64,000 bases of DNA from Paramarasmius palmivorus. Lineage: Eukaryota; Basidiomycota; Agaricomycetes; Agaricales; Marasmiaceae. The notes under the pieces were generated by a model. That model did not search any database. It was not told where the DNA came from and saw nothing but the letters and a program-made list of their open reading frames with translations. The stretch is from positions 62,001-126,000 of the forward strand of contig JAYKXP010000044.1 of NCBI GenBank assembly GCA_037176845.1. Direction: 5' to 3'. Below, one piece after another: positions 44,340 to 56,023 of this stretch (the stretch's first letter is position 1; every line of letters starts with the position of its first letter). The translations under genes and the position numbers were made by a program.

Positions 44340-46065
44340 TCAGTCTGCAAGAATTGATTTGTTTAGAGAATTCGGCGAACAGGTCAAGACTAGAACGTAC
44401 CAGAATTCGAGGAGTAAGTATAGTTCTGCAGATTTGGCTGAGAATACGATGTCGGTGGGGAGACGTCTAGATTGCTCCCGGGTTCGTTGGATCCCCAACT
44501 CGTCGAATACTGATAATTATCGGATGCAAACGGCAGAGACGAACTTGAAGTGTAGGATCTCGCACTGCTCAACGTTCGATTACTGTCTTTGTCTCCGGCA
44601 GGGACATCACCGTGCGGCAGCCAAGATAATCGAGGAGAGCCGACCTCCCTAGTACTGCGATTGAAGGAAGGATAGCGGTTTCCGAAGCTGGGGAGTGTGT
44701 CGTGGTCTCTGAAAGCAGCGGCATTCTGGTAAGGGTGGTGACTAGAGCGGACTCGATGACGTTCCGATGTCAAATCTGGACTTGGGACAGATGCAGAGGA
44801 GTCGTACGACTCATTCTGCCATCTGTTCGAATGCGGGGACCAGGGATCTGTCAGGGAAGTTTCACGGCGCGAGGTGCTGTGGCTAGAGTGGCCACTGCCT
44901 GTTGGCATAGGCCACGTTCCCTCCTGTCGCAGCGGCGTTGGTGCTCGAAGGGGGTCCACCTGCCACCTGTCTTGGGCACTATTTCGTGAGTATCCAGTCG
45001 ACGAACTCGTCGCATGTTGCAGAGGATACAGCTGGTTTCCGGGAAAGGTATTGTCAATTGGGGAGTTTATCGACGATGCAGATGAGTGGGAATGAGTTGG
45101 ACTAGGATACGTCTGCTCCTCCACTTTGCATTCTGGCATGTCCTCTTCGGGTTCAGGCCTAAAGATTCATCGTCAGCTTGCATTAAATTGTGCGGATTGT
45201 ATCACTGACACTAGTCTTGGCTTCCCGTCAGGGCCCATCTCCACCTTGGGTGGCACTCGAAAGTTTGTCAAGCGAAAAATATGTGGCGGCATGTAAAGCG
45301 ACATTATGTCTGGGCGTGAAGATGGTCGCTACAGTAAGGTGAGCACATTGTCTTCACGTTAAACGAGAATTCGGTGAACCTTCAATCTTCCAGATCTAAT
45401 GTCTTCCGAAGTATAGTATGAGATGAGGTGCAGATCGGAACCTTCAATGGTGACGGTAATGGTCTGTGCCGCGTGTTCAGCGAGTGTTGCAAGAATGAAT
45501 ATGTTTTACGCGCCTTTTTTATTAGACCACCTGGTTTGAAGGTACCTTGGTCGCTTCCGCTGGTCAACGAGCTCTTGTAGCCTGCTGACAGTCCAGGGGA
45601 GTTCCGGTGGATCGATAACGCCCTTGAGTCGTCGCCTGTGTAAGTCTTTTTGTGGTTGCTGCCCCTGCTGCTGGCTCTCTCGTTTATCTCTCGGTATACC
45701 TGTATCCGTCAAAGTCAATGCTGGAGTCCACGCTATTGCCTCTGTTGACGTCTGCTCACCAAGAAGTTGCCAACGATCCTGGATGGCGACCAAAGCAAAC
45801 CGTCTACAGCGACATAAGCAACCCAAAAATCTCATATACGCGCGTGTGACTCACCGGTCCATCGTTTGATTCCACTTTCTTCAACACTGAAGATAAAGAC
45901 CGCTCCACTCTTGATCATAGAGCGCCTCTCAGTGTCATTCAGTCTACGGGTTATCCTTGGGATTACGCCCTGCCTGGCAGCATGTATGAGTCGCAGTGCA
46001 TTCACTGTCGTCTCAACATAGCCGTGAAAAGGTGGAACGTCTGGGGAAGAGGATGTGCTGGTCAT
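44340..46065 (-). CDS. WOPR-domain transcription factor (Gti1/Pac2 family)
   Basis: Fungal WOPR regulators (Wor1, Ryp1, Gti1, Pac2) bind DNA and control morphology or development. MTSTSSSPDV leads into WOPR box A: PPFHGYVETTVNALRLIHAA, RQGVIPRITRRLNDTERRS, GAVFIFSVEESGIKRWTDG, LLWSPSRIVGNFLVYRE. A Ser-rich linker leads to box B: GGLIKK-TITVTIEGSDLHLISYY, TSEDIRSGRLKRPSSRPDI, FRLTNFRVPPKVEMGPDG. A long Ser/Pro/Tyr-rich tail follows. Box B is only continuous if the intron at 45464-45513 has a GC donor (AAG|GCGCGT). The C-terminus is either GTF-stop at 44390 or, if the GTACGT there is a donor, an Asp followed by a stop at 44340. Length is about 480 residues. Open minus-strand frames at 46100-46589 are probably 5' leader. 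Confidence 0.9.
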
Positions 46066-48311
46066 TTTTTGTTCGGTGCGGCTAAGCTTGAGGTTGTTGG
46101 ACAATTGTGAGGTTGTGGACAAGAGTTTATGGAGGTAGGCTGAGCTTTCCTTTATTATTGCTTGTACGTGCCGCTCCGGAATTTGCATAATCAAGGACTG
46201 CCAATCTGGTTTAAAGGATCGATGGTGCACGGGCAGCCTGAGGAAGATGTCATTCACGAGCTGGTGCAAAGCGTTCGCGATCAATGGATAGGGTTCCACA
46301 GGATAACGTTACCCGAAGCCGAGGCTTACCTGACATATTTGTGTATTCGGACGCCACTACTCAAGCTGGTGCCTTCCCTCGGAGGGATCTTTAAGTTGGG
46401 TGAAACGGTGGGCCTGTAAGCATCACGAGTCGATAGATGCCGAACTGCCACTCTGATACCGCTACTTACTAGACAATACCTAGTTTGGAACCCAGATCTA
46501 TTTTTTCCCTGGAAAATCCAGGTCAGTCGGTCTCTATGGCCGGGCCTGATGCCATAAAGTAATAGTCGTCGAAAAAAATACTGCGCCAAGGTCCTCGATT
46601 GCCGGATGGTTACCCTCAGTAATAAGTACTTCTCGCTTCTTCGAGCTCTCAGGGTTTTAGAATAGCGTTGCGTGTCGTGTTATTTGAAAAAGCAGAGAAG
46701 CTATCCATGGCCCAGATAGACCGGAACCCCCCCTGCTTCGACTTCGATAGCGAACGGCATTGAAAGTGAGTTGTCCGTGCATAGCATCAACTACGGAGCA
46801 AATAGTTCGCGCTAGCACACACCAATGAATTGGAGAGGCCTACGTATGTTAGTATGTATTGTTGGCACCGCATGAAGGTCGAAAAATGTAATTCTTTCTT
46901 GAGTGGCGTAGATCCCAGGCTATGTGGCTGACTATATCCTCCGATGAGTCGGCATAATCTCAAAACTATCACTTGTATACAGGTCGGATCCCGCTTGCGC
47001 TGTCGCCCTGAAAGGTGAATGATCTTCCAAAACGGCAAACGAGGGATTTAGAAGGCGTGTACTTCCCCACCATGTCAAAAACTGGCTGGACATATCAATC
47101 ACAAAAACTGGGGTAGGTTTTTTTGGTATCGCCACGGGGCACGGGTCCTGTGAGCCCAAAAGAAGACGAATTCCGTTAATTGGAAGCAAAGCTATTGCTT
47201 CTCGCGAGAAATCGTTATTGAGAAGCGTTTGATCGGGGTATGGTGACTCTCACACTTGTGAGACAAGGGCCAAGCTGGTTGCTCGTGTCTGGCGGTCGAG
47301 ATGTCTTGTCAGAGCTCGCCTCAGAGCTTCACGAAGTATTGTCAATAAGAAAAACCAGACTCGCGCACTTTTCCAATGTCACGCTAGTGCAGATACATTG
47401 ATGGACCAGTCAGCCACGCAACGTGCCTAGAAGGACATTGCTGTCAGTTCAATAGAGGCACGCGCTAATCATCGCCGAGCATTTACACACTCAAGTTTTC
47501 GTTGGAAACTTGGACGCCAGGAACGGATCGCTGACTGTTCCCCAAAGGAAATTGCACACCCAAAACAGCCTTTGCGAATCTCCTGGCTGTTGCACCAATT
47601 TCCTGGGGAACAAACATGATTGTTAGTAACATCACGCCCATAATGGGAGAAACATTCGCGAGAGGAGTCAATATTGTCAATTTTGGGCGTAACAATTCGA
47701 AATGTCGTTCTTGGTTCCAACTACATTACATCTTCCGCGCTGTATCGACATGGTGGCCCAGAGAGGTGAGAAATGACTCAAAATGGAGCCAATAGCAGTG
47801 AGTAGGCGAAGATGAGGTGGACATGAAGCTGGTCTGAGTGCGCCACAGCAGCGACCAATGGAATGCTGTGGCTCCGAATGACTGGAAACCAATATAGAAT
47901 GTCTAAAGACAGCGATGTTTCGTCCTGAACAGGAACCGAGTTGTCATGAGTGCTAGGACCGGGACTATGGCTGCACTTTACGCACCAGACCTCAAATCGG
48001 AAAGTTCGGCCCCAAGAGCGAGATACATTCTTCGGTCGACGATGTATCATACGGTAAATCGTGTCGATGAAATGATATCGATTGATGGCAATGCTATTTC
48101 TTCGTGACATCACGACGTTCAGAAAGTGGTCCCCTCGCTACAGGAACATATTGCCATCGGCTCGCGGCGATTACGATTCGAGCACACAATCCGATAAGAG
48201 GTAGCTTGCAGCGGGTGACCCATACATGCGTTGTAATCGCATTTCGGAAAAGCAAAGGAACGTTACATGCGGCCAATTGATAAAACTGCTTCGTACAGGC
48301 TGGAGAGCAAT
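46066..48311. other. Large region without a confident gene
   Basis: Includes the likely long 5' leader of the WOPR gene (46066-46600). A minus-strand frame at 47483-47695 (contains VPQEIGATARRFAKAVLG) looks protein-like but matches nothing I recognise and has no clear partner exons. Other open frames are short. It may hold an unrecognised small gene or a decayed one. Confidence 0.35.
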
Positions 48312-49588
48312 TTACGGACATTCAGTGGGATCCCAATCCGTTACAAGTCCTTTGATGTAGACATGATTAATTTTCATTCGCCAGAAACGTTTCAAAAAAT
48401 TTCATTACCTTCGTCTAGCAAGTCCAGCTCGTTCATTTCTTCCTCCGATATTTCAAAATCGAAAATGTTGAGGTTCGACTCTATTCGATCTTTGTGGGAT
48501 GACTTCGGTATTGCTACATAGCCCTGTTGAAGGTAAGAACACCAAACACCGGTAAAAACACGGAGCAAATGCCTTTTGTAGCGAATATCTGAGAAGAACA
48601 TGAGCTGGCTGCTTGCCATATTTCTGGGATAGCTTGACTATCAAAGGGTGTTTGAACCGAAGTCCACGAACTAGAGGAGCCCAAGCCTATTAAAGTTTAA
48701 TGACTATCAATTGAAGTTACCTAGAGCATAACAGTAGAGCTGACCTCTAGCACAATCCCGTGCTGTTTGCACAAGTTCACGATATCCTTTCGGGTTTGGA
48801 ATGGATGCAGGTCGATCTAAGAGCGCATTTTGAATCCGGACTAGAATCGGCAATCTCCCAACATGAGTTACCTGATGTATGACTGGGAGTGGAAGGCCTG
48901 AATTGAACAACTCTTGCATGTGTCTGACACCAAATGTACTGATTCCGATGCTTTTAAGCTTTCCGTCTTTGTGGGAGTCGCAGATAGCACGCCAGCTCTC
49001 CAGTCGCATCTGAGGACCGCCAATCGGACCATGGATGAGGTAGAGATCGATATAGCCAAGCCCGCAGAGCTTAATCGACTTCTCGATGGACCGTTTGACG
49101 TTGTCGTAGCCATTGTTATACTTGAGTTTTGTCGTGTAGAATATGTCGGAGCGTGGGATGCCCTTTCTCTTGCAGAAATCGAGAATAGCTCGTCCGCATT
49201 CTCGTTCATTCTCGTACCATTCCGCAGAGTCCTTGCGAAGCGAAGGTAGTTTGGGATGTGCAGTGGAATGTTTGATGAAAGCTTACAATATGGCGATATC
49301 CGGCCTTGAATTACAATAAGAACAATATCAGCCAGTAGGAAATCAAACACACCTCCAATGCCCATGTTACAGCCTTGTACGCGTCATCCCCGTCCAGTTC
49401 ATAAGTCCCTTATCGATGGAGCTCGTTAAAACTTACGGTCGAGCTGGAGAACATCAGATGAAACTCGTACCGAATCCGAGAACAGGAATCTCTTGTTGGT
49501 CTCTGAGCTACAAAAAAAAAGTCAGTTGATATAAGTCGAAAATGGAAACGAGATTGACCTTGATTTTTGTATGAAAAGAGAGAGCCAT
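48312..49588 (-). CDS. Aldo-keto reductase
   Basis: NADPH-dependent carbonyl reductase of the AKR superfamily (Ypr1/Gcy1-like). Exons join as MALSFHTKIK, LRDQQEIPVLGFGTYELDG, DDAYKAVTWALEAGYRHI and DSAEWYENERECGRAILDF. Then come RSDIFYTTKLKYNNGYD, YIDLYLIHGP, GKLKSIGISTFGVRHM, IDLHPFQTRKDIVNLC, AWAPLVRGL, YGKQPAHVLLRYSLQK, GYVAIPKSSHKDRIESN and GLVTDWDPTECP, stop at 48312. The catalytic tetrad is visible: Asp in HIDSAEW, Tyr in WYENE, Lys in TTKLK and His in LIHGP. SLQK-GYVAIPKS requires a GC-AG intron (48524-48572); all others are GT..AG. About 290-300 residues, normal for the family. Some residues are atypical (AWAPLV instead of AYAPLV). Confidence 0.9.
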
Positions 49589-51094
49589 TTTTCGTTGAAT
49601 CGATCCTACTCAGCCGTACTGGGCGGTTGAGGAACAAGATGCGAACAGCAGTAAGGAACGCTTGCATGTTTGGAAGTAATTTTGGTGGTCCGCCGCTCCT
49701 CCGAAATGCAATGTGGTCGCCGGCAACCCTGACGCGCCAAACACTTTGTCCTCATCCCTCATCTCTACTTTGCTACAGGATCTTGATCTTTCTAATCAGA
49801 ACTCATATTTTTCCGCAAAATTCGGTATATGCGAGGAAGCATCCAGAGGCAGTGTCAACGGGAGGTGGACTCGAGATCTTGTAGACTGAGGTTCGTAAAA
49901 TCTGCCGTATAAACACCTTTCCTCTAACCTTGCCTCCTGGTAGGGCAACGCCAACGCCTCCTTAATACCGACGGGCTAAATTGAGCATGCCAGCGAATCA
50001 ATGCTCTCAACGCCTGTTCTCCCGTATCGTCTGATGGACGCAAGGAAAACGAACGATGACTCACCACTGACGACTCTTGGGGACCCTGGACAAATAAACG
50101 ATTGATTGGACAATTCAGATGCATTATATTTTGTTTTGAACTGTCCGGGTAGTCAAGCAAAGATCGTTTGGAATTAACGACCACCAGAACACCACTCGGA
50201 GGCACCTCTGTTGCCTGCTACCCATTGTCCCTGCCGCCATTTGCAGTCTGATTTTGGTTAGATGAAGTCTTGATGTGCTGTAAAGCTCCCAGTACGATAT
50301 TTTCGACCAAGGGTACCCCAAAAGACCGGACCTTCTTTGAGGCTTCTAGGATGCATACCCGTGTTTCATTAACTTGTCAGGACCCGCACAGATGCATCCC
50401 TCACCTGCTCCAATGAGACCAAGCTATGAGGACTGGGAATCCGTCACTCGCAATCGCTTCGCGATCATCACCCCTTGTGCTGTGGTATTACTTCTCATGC
50501 CAGTTCCAACTTTAGTCGGATGATCTGCGGCATCTCCAAAACCTGGACATGGCCTTGCAAGGATCCATCTCATGTGCCTTTTCTCAGCGTTCGAAGAACA
50601 AGAGGGTCGCAACGTTTTTTGCATCTACTTTCTCACACAAAGAGTCTTCAGGTCTGCAGATGACCAGGTGACACTCGGTGCCGTTACTCGTATCTCCAAA
50701 TTCTCAATAGTGTCAAGGCTGGGATCATCGCCCACATAGGACGAGAACGACCTATGACCTACCACCATTCCAAACAATTACCAAACGAAGGAGTCTCCTC
50801 GCTCCTCACTCGTTCCTGAGGCGCATTCATGGCTTTGGGCTCTAATCTGAATGATCATGCACTATGCAGCGATTTGCGACTCTGGCATGTGGGCTGTTTC
50901 GTGACCAGAGTTATGATGGCCCTTGGGGAGAAAATTTACGGCGTTGTTATTCCGACCTTTCGCCGTAAACGCCCTTCACTAGAATCTCCTCGTACGCGAA
51001 TAGAGGTTGCAAGCTAGCCTGCTGACCTTCATGGCCTCCTTACTTATAAAACTTCCCTCTCAATCATTACCGTCCTTAGATCCACACCCACGCA
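49589..51094. other. Intergenic region between divergent AKR and carboxylesterase genes
   Basis: Shared upstream region of two divergent genes. CT-rich stretches precede the esterase ATG. Short open frames on both strands without recognisable product. Confidence 0.4.
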
Positions 51095-53284
51095 ATGTCT
51101 CTTCGCGGGCTTTTCTTCCTGTTCGCGCAAGTCACATTGTTACAGAATGTACTATCCATCGCATCTGCTATTCCTGGCACCAAGGACGTTGTAGACGCAG
51201 GGTACGCGAAATACCAAGGCAATCGTACCTTTCCCACTTCGGTGGCCTACCTTGGGATACCCTACGCCGAGCCGCCATTAGGGGAACGACGTTTTCGAGC
51301 CCCTTTACCTCTGAATGAAACTCGGATTAAGCAGGAGTTGAAAGGAAAGGTGGTAGATGCTACAGAATATCCGGAGTTCTGTATACAGGGAACTACGGGA
51401 GGTACGTTATGCGCTACTCCACGATTCTGCGTTACTCGGAGGCTGAACCGTCTGCAGGGGGCGATGCTGGCGGTGCCGGAAGTGAAGATTGTCTGAAAGT
51501 GAACATTTATGCTCCAGCAGGGACTCGCAAGGGCGATAACCGTACTGTTCCTATTCCTCGGTTGATACAACAGAGACTAATACCATCCAATCAGTGCCTG
51601 TCTTGGTCTATATCCACGGAGGAGGTTCGATACTTCTATCTATTTGATGGAAAGCCGCGTTGTGACATTGAAATCAAGGATACGTCTACGGAAACCCTAG
51701 AAATTGGCCCTTCGACCACTGGATTCAGCAAAGTCCTAACGTTGTCATTGTCTCGGTATATTACCGGCTTGACGCCTTTGGGTTCCTATCAGCACCTGAG
51801 CTCGGAAATCCTGCGAACGGTGACCTGAATGCAGGCTTCCTCGATCAGATTCAAGCACTCAAATGGGTCAAGCAAAATATCGCATCGTTTGGCGGGAACC
51901 CCAAAAAGGTGACAATCAATGGTGAAAGTGCAGGAGGCGGTTCAGGTGGGCTTTTGCCGTTCTGGAAAGTATGCGAAATCTGTCTGAACAACCTTGTTCA
52001 GTTCAATATCATCTCATCGCTAACGAAGGAGAGAAACTATTCTCCGGGGCAATCGCACAAAGCGTGTACAGAACCCCTGCTCCCACCCCCGAGCAACAAA
52101 AGGTGTGCATAATGTTGAGTTGATATTCGTTTCCGTAAACTTATGCTTCGTGGGTCTAGCCACTATTTGACTTCTTCGCTTCTGCTGCAGGATGCGGGAC
52201 AGGCGGGGTCACCGAACAGCTTGCCTGCCTGAGAAAAGCTAGCATTAGTGATTTGGCGCGAGCCCAGGATAAAGCATTGTGAGCTAATTTCCACCATCGT
52301 CGGGGCAAAGTATGCCCATAATTGCTGTAGCACAGGCGCGTATGACTCGTTCCATCCCGTAATAGACGGTAAAGTCATCACGGATAATCCGACATCATTG
52401 ATATTGGAAGGGAAGTTTGCAAATGTACCTCTAATTGTTGGGTGCGTTACTTTCAAGATGCTCATTCCAAGATCTCTTACCTAAAAGCTGATGCAGGGCG
52501 ACGTCGAATGAGACCGTCATCGGTGGTAGCGACATACCTACAGCACTCAAGAATACATTCCCTGGCCTTAGCGACGAAGATGTACAGGATCTTCTGAAGG
52601 TTAGCCAATTTTTGGGAGATATATTTCGGACCAAACTCATCATCGTTTAGGTTGCTCCAACAAGTGACTTTGCATCGGCAAGCCAAAGGTTCCAGGTAGT
52701 TACCGGAGAGTCGATATTAATATGTGCAGTAAGTGATCTAGCCTTGTGGAAGCCGCGAATTGCAGTTAAGAGCTCGCAGAGAGAAATCCTAGGCGGCGAA
52801 TATGCCAAAGTCTCGCAAGCATGGACCTATCGGTATAACCAGCCCAATCCGACCTCTGGGAGTGCTACTATCAGCCACGCTGCGGAAAACTGGATGATGT
52901 TCTTAGGGTCGAACACTGGGTGAGCGATTCACTTTGCTTGTATGGACAGACAACTGAAAGCATCGCTACTACTACAGACCCAATGGTACAGCGACCTTCA
53001 CACCTTTGGACCCGGTGGAGAGTGCTTTTGCTGAAGAGCTCATAGCGTATTGGCTCTCCTTTGTTCGTTCAGGGGATCCTAACAAGTTCAAGCTACCGAG
53101 ATCGCCTACTTGGCCAAGTTACACTGTTTCTGGGAGCTCCAAACACGCAAAGCGGCGGATTGTCCTACAACAGGATCCTCAAAGCACGACCACTCAAAGT
53201 GGGAGCTACATCGAAACAGAGCCGATACAGGAAACCAAAAGGTGTAAGGTAGTTGCAAGCAAGGCAAAGCAGGAGCAAAATTAA
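51095..53284 (+). CDS. Secreted type-B carboxylesterase / lipase
   Basis: Alpha/beta-hydrolase of the carboxylesterase type-B family, hydrolysing carboxylic esters outside the cell. [17 protein letters not shown] begins a signal peptide. Then come the family start [46 protein letters not shown], the oxyanion-hole segment [60 protein letters not shown] and the nucleophile elbow GESAGGGS (Ser). Further on are [28 protein letters not shown] and the likely catalytic His in [11 protein letters not shown]. Cys pairs expected for disulfides are present (FCIQG, EDCLK). The C-terminus [17 protein letters not shown] is basic. Nearly all introns are clear; the one near 52735 (after ESILI) has two possible donors. 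About 545 residues. Confidence 0.9.
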
Positions 53285-53462
53285 AGACTGGCGGTCGATG
53301 TGAATCAATAACATTTCATGATTTGCATTGTAGTCGGAGTCGACTATGATGCGCACCGAATATAATACAATTGTTGCAAACTACAAACAGCCCTTTCAAA
53401 CATAGCCGTTACAACTCACATATCGTACAACTTCACGTTTTAAGTCCATGGGGTTAACGATC

Positions 53463-54903
53463 TTACTTGCCAGTAATGTCAAGGACAATACGACCAGCGA
53501 TGGTACCAGCTTTGAATCCCTCATACACACTGCAAGTAGATGCCCAGTGAGTTCAACATCAAAAGATGGAGCTGGTCCACTTACTCAGCTAAGTCAGTCA
53601 AGGGTCTAACCTTGTAGTGCACTTTGACTTGGCCACGAGCGGCAAGATCTAGGGCCTCGAAAGCATCCTGACGATTACCGACATATGACCCGAGAATCTT
53701 GTGGCTCCTGAAGACAGTGAAGAACACGGACGCATCGATCTTGGCTTCGGGGGGAAGACCGACGGCCATCAAAGTCCCACCAGGGCGGAGGTATTCGAGA
53801 GCTTGCTGGTATCCAGCAGACTAGTATAGATATAGCTCAGCGACGAACCGAAAGATATCGCGCTCCAACTTACCGCAGCAGAAGTAACGACGGCAGAATG
53901 AGCGCCGCTACCCGTGATTTTCAGAACTTCCTGAACGATATTCTTCGTCTCCTTGAAGTCGATGAACTTCTCGGCACCAAGCTTCAAACAAAGATCGCGT
54001 TTTTCCTTGCCTGTGTCAATGGCGATGACACGAAGGCCGCGAATGCGAGCGTATTGAACGGCTAAAGCAATAGAAGTCAGCTTCGGCACATCCTAAATGA
54101 GTCTCAGGTCGTACCAAGATGACCAAGACCACCACCGGCACCAGGCAAGACGATCCAGTCTCCCTGATTGGTTTCGCTGTACTTGATAGCCCTGTAAGTG
54201 GTAACACCCTGGATAGCGGGCCCCGTCAGTTCCTCGGTCGTGCTCAGTAGAGAGCTACCTACCGCGCACAGAATGGGTGCCGCTTCGTTGCTTGAAAGTC
54301 CATCAGGAATAGGGGTAACATGGTTGACCCAAGATAAAACGTATTCCTGGAAGGTGCCGTCAACCGTGTATCCGCTCAGCTTGGCATCTGGGCAGTCTGC
54401 GAGAGATGTCAGCGAGATGTAGGTAGTTAGGGAAAAGAGACACACTCTGTTCGCGACCCTTGCGGCAGTGCTCACAGTTCAAGCAACTAGACAGCTAAAC
54501 TTAGCATCAAGAGACGTACAGTCAGAGGGTATACATACGAGTCTGCCAACCACTTGATGCCAACCCTGTCACCAATCTTGACGGGGCTGTTGGCCGTGTT
54601 ATTGCCAATGGCGACGACATGACCAACTCCTTCGTGGCCACCGATGAGAGGAGTCTTTGGAGGAACAGGCCAGTCGCCGTCGGCGGCGTGGAGGTCGGTA
54701 TGGCAGGCACCTGTAACGGCATTGGATATACATTCGGTCAGAATGGGACTTTGTTGCGTACCGGAGCATTCTATCTTGACAAGGCATTCACCGGGAGCCA
54801 GCTCAGCTTGCCTCTTGAGAGGGATGGTCTTGAACTGTATGGCAGAGCCAATGCTGTCAACGACAGCAGCCTTCTGGGTCTTGGGAAGGGTAATGCTGGA
54901 CAT
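53463..54903 (-). CDS. Zinc-dependent alcohol dehydrogenase
   Basis: Medium-chain dehydrogenase, close to fungal ADH1-type enzymes that interconvert ethanol and acetaldehyde with NAD in the cytosol. MSSITLPKTQKAAVVDS starts the protein. Catalytic zinc ligands are visible in ACHTDLH (Cys) and GGHEGVGH (His). Structural zinc cysteines are in LNCEHCRKGREQ-NCPDA. The Rossmann motif is GAGGGLGHL, followed by IAIDTGKEKRDLCLKLGA. The C-terminal part has GGTLMAVGLPPEA, ILGSYVGNRQDAFEALD and GFKAGTIAGRIVLDITGK, stop at 53463. Introns GT..AG; about 350 residues as usual. Convergent with the esterase (178 bp between stops). Confidence 0.93.
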
Positions 54904-56023
54904 GGTGGGCGATTAGAGCAAGTTTATCGTTGAGATGAGGCAATCGGAAGGTGACTTTTATACTGTCAGCCTCAAGAGTCCTCGTGCACCTTCCAACGAG
55001 ACATTATTCAGCAGGTGACTGCGGCCTTCTTCCGATGTCGAGACCGCTTCTTGAGATCGCGGAATTACATCACCTGGGCAGGTGAACACCAAAGGCGTTG
55101 TGCTAGCACAAATATCTGAGGAAACAGGCGAAAATGAAACGTTAGAGCCAACTTGATCAACCCCATCGTTCAATGTACTGTAGCAGTCACTGTGAGATGT
55201 TGCAGTAGTCGAATAAGGAGCGTACTCGCCTGGTGAATTTGCGGGCATCCGCTTCATCCAAATACTGCAACGCCTGAGCGACCATAGGACCAAGTGATCG
55301 GCGGATGGTAGTCAAATTCTAGTCAAATTCCGTCAGCTGAATCCTTCTGAGACGATATCCGCATAGCCTTGACATTTTTATCCAGGTCTTTCTTCGACTA
55401 GCAATGCTCGTGACGGAACACAGGCAGACTCGGGCCATCCGAGTCGGTGCACGGTGGCGTGACACAACCTAGGCGGCGTATGCAGTTCGATGATTGAACA
55501 GACCCATTGGAGACCTGCAAATCATTACATTGATTAGACAAGTGCCAATAGGTTGTATCCCGAGTCGTGTCTTGACGATCCTCACCGCGATTTGAACGCC
55601 GTTGTACCCAACTGCTAAAACCTGGGTGAGCGGGTCCATCGTCAATGATTCGAACCAAGCTGAGCTTTGAATACGCCGATATTCAAGTGGAGCCGACAGA
55701 CTGACGTCGTTATTAGGGCGAGAATTGAGAAAGACTCAACTCGGTCCAAGGAGTCAGGTACAGAGCGACGTGTTGAATTGTGAAACAAGCAAAATACCCA
55801 AAGTCGACACAGCTCTCTTGTGATAGAAGTTCTTAGGGATGAAAGGACTTGCTCGAAAATTCTTCACTTGAGTTGGCTGCATGCAAGGAAGAGAGGAAGA
55901 AACAGATTCAGGAGTAGCGTTACTCCGTGGTGGCAGGAGACGTGACGTAACGGCCTTTTTAGGTGGATTTGTCACACGTTCGACCAACTTTCTTTCCTCA
56001 ACCACCACCATCCCACGACCAAG
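54904..56023. other. Region between ADH and the RING-like gene
   Basis: Upstream regions of two divergent genes. Minus-strand segments around 55230-55660 (for example MDPLTQVLAVGYNGVQIAV and MVAQALQYLDEADARKFT) look weakly protein-like and might be exons of a small unidentified gene, but I could not build a consistent model. Confidence 0.3.

Noticed and set aside
46162..46419. A plus-strand frame upstream of the WOPR gene
   Set aside because: No recognisable product; the area is better explained as the leader of the minus-strand WOPR gene.
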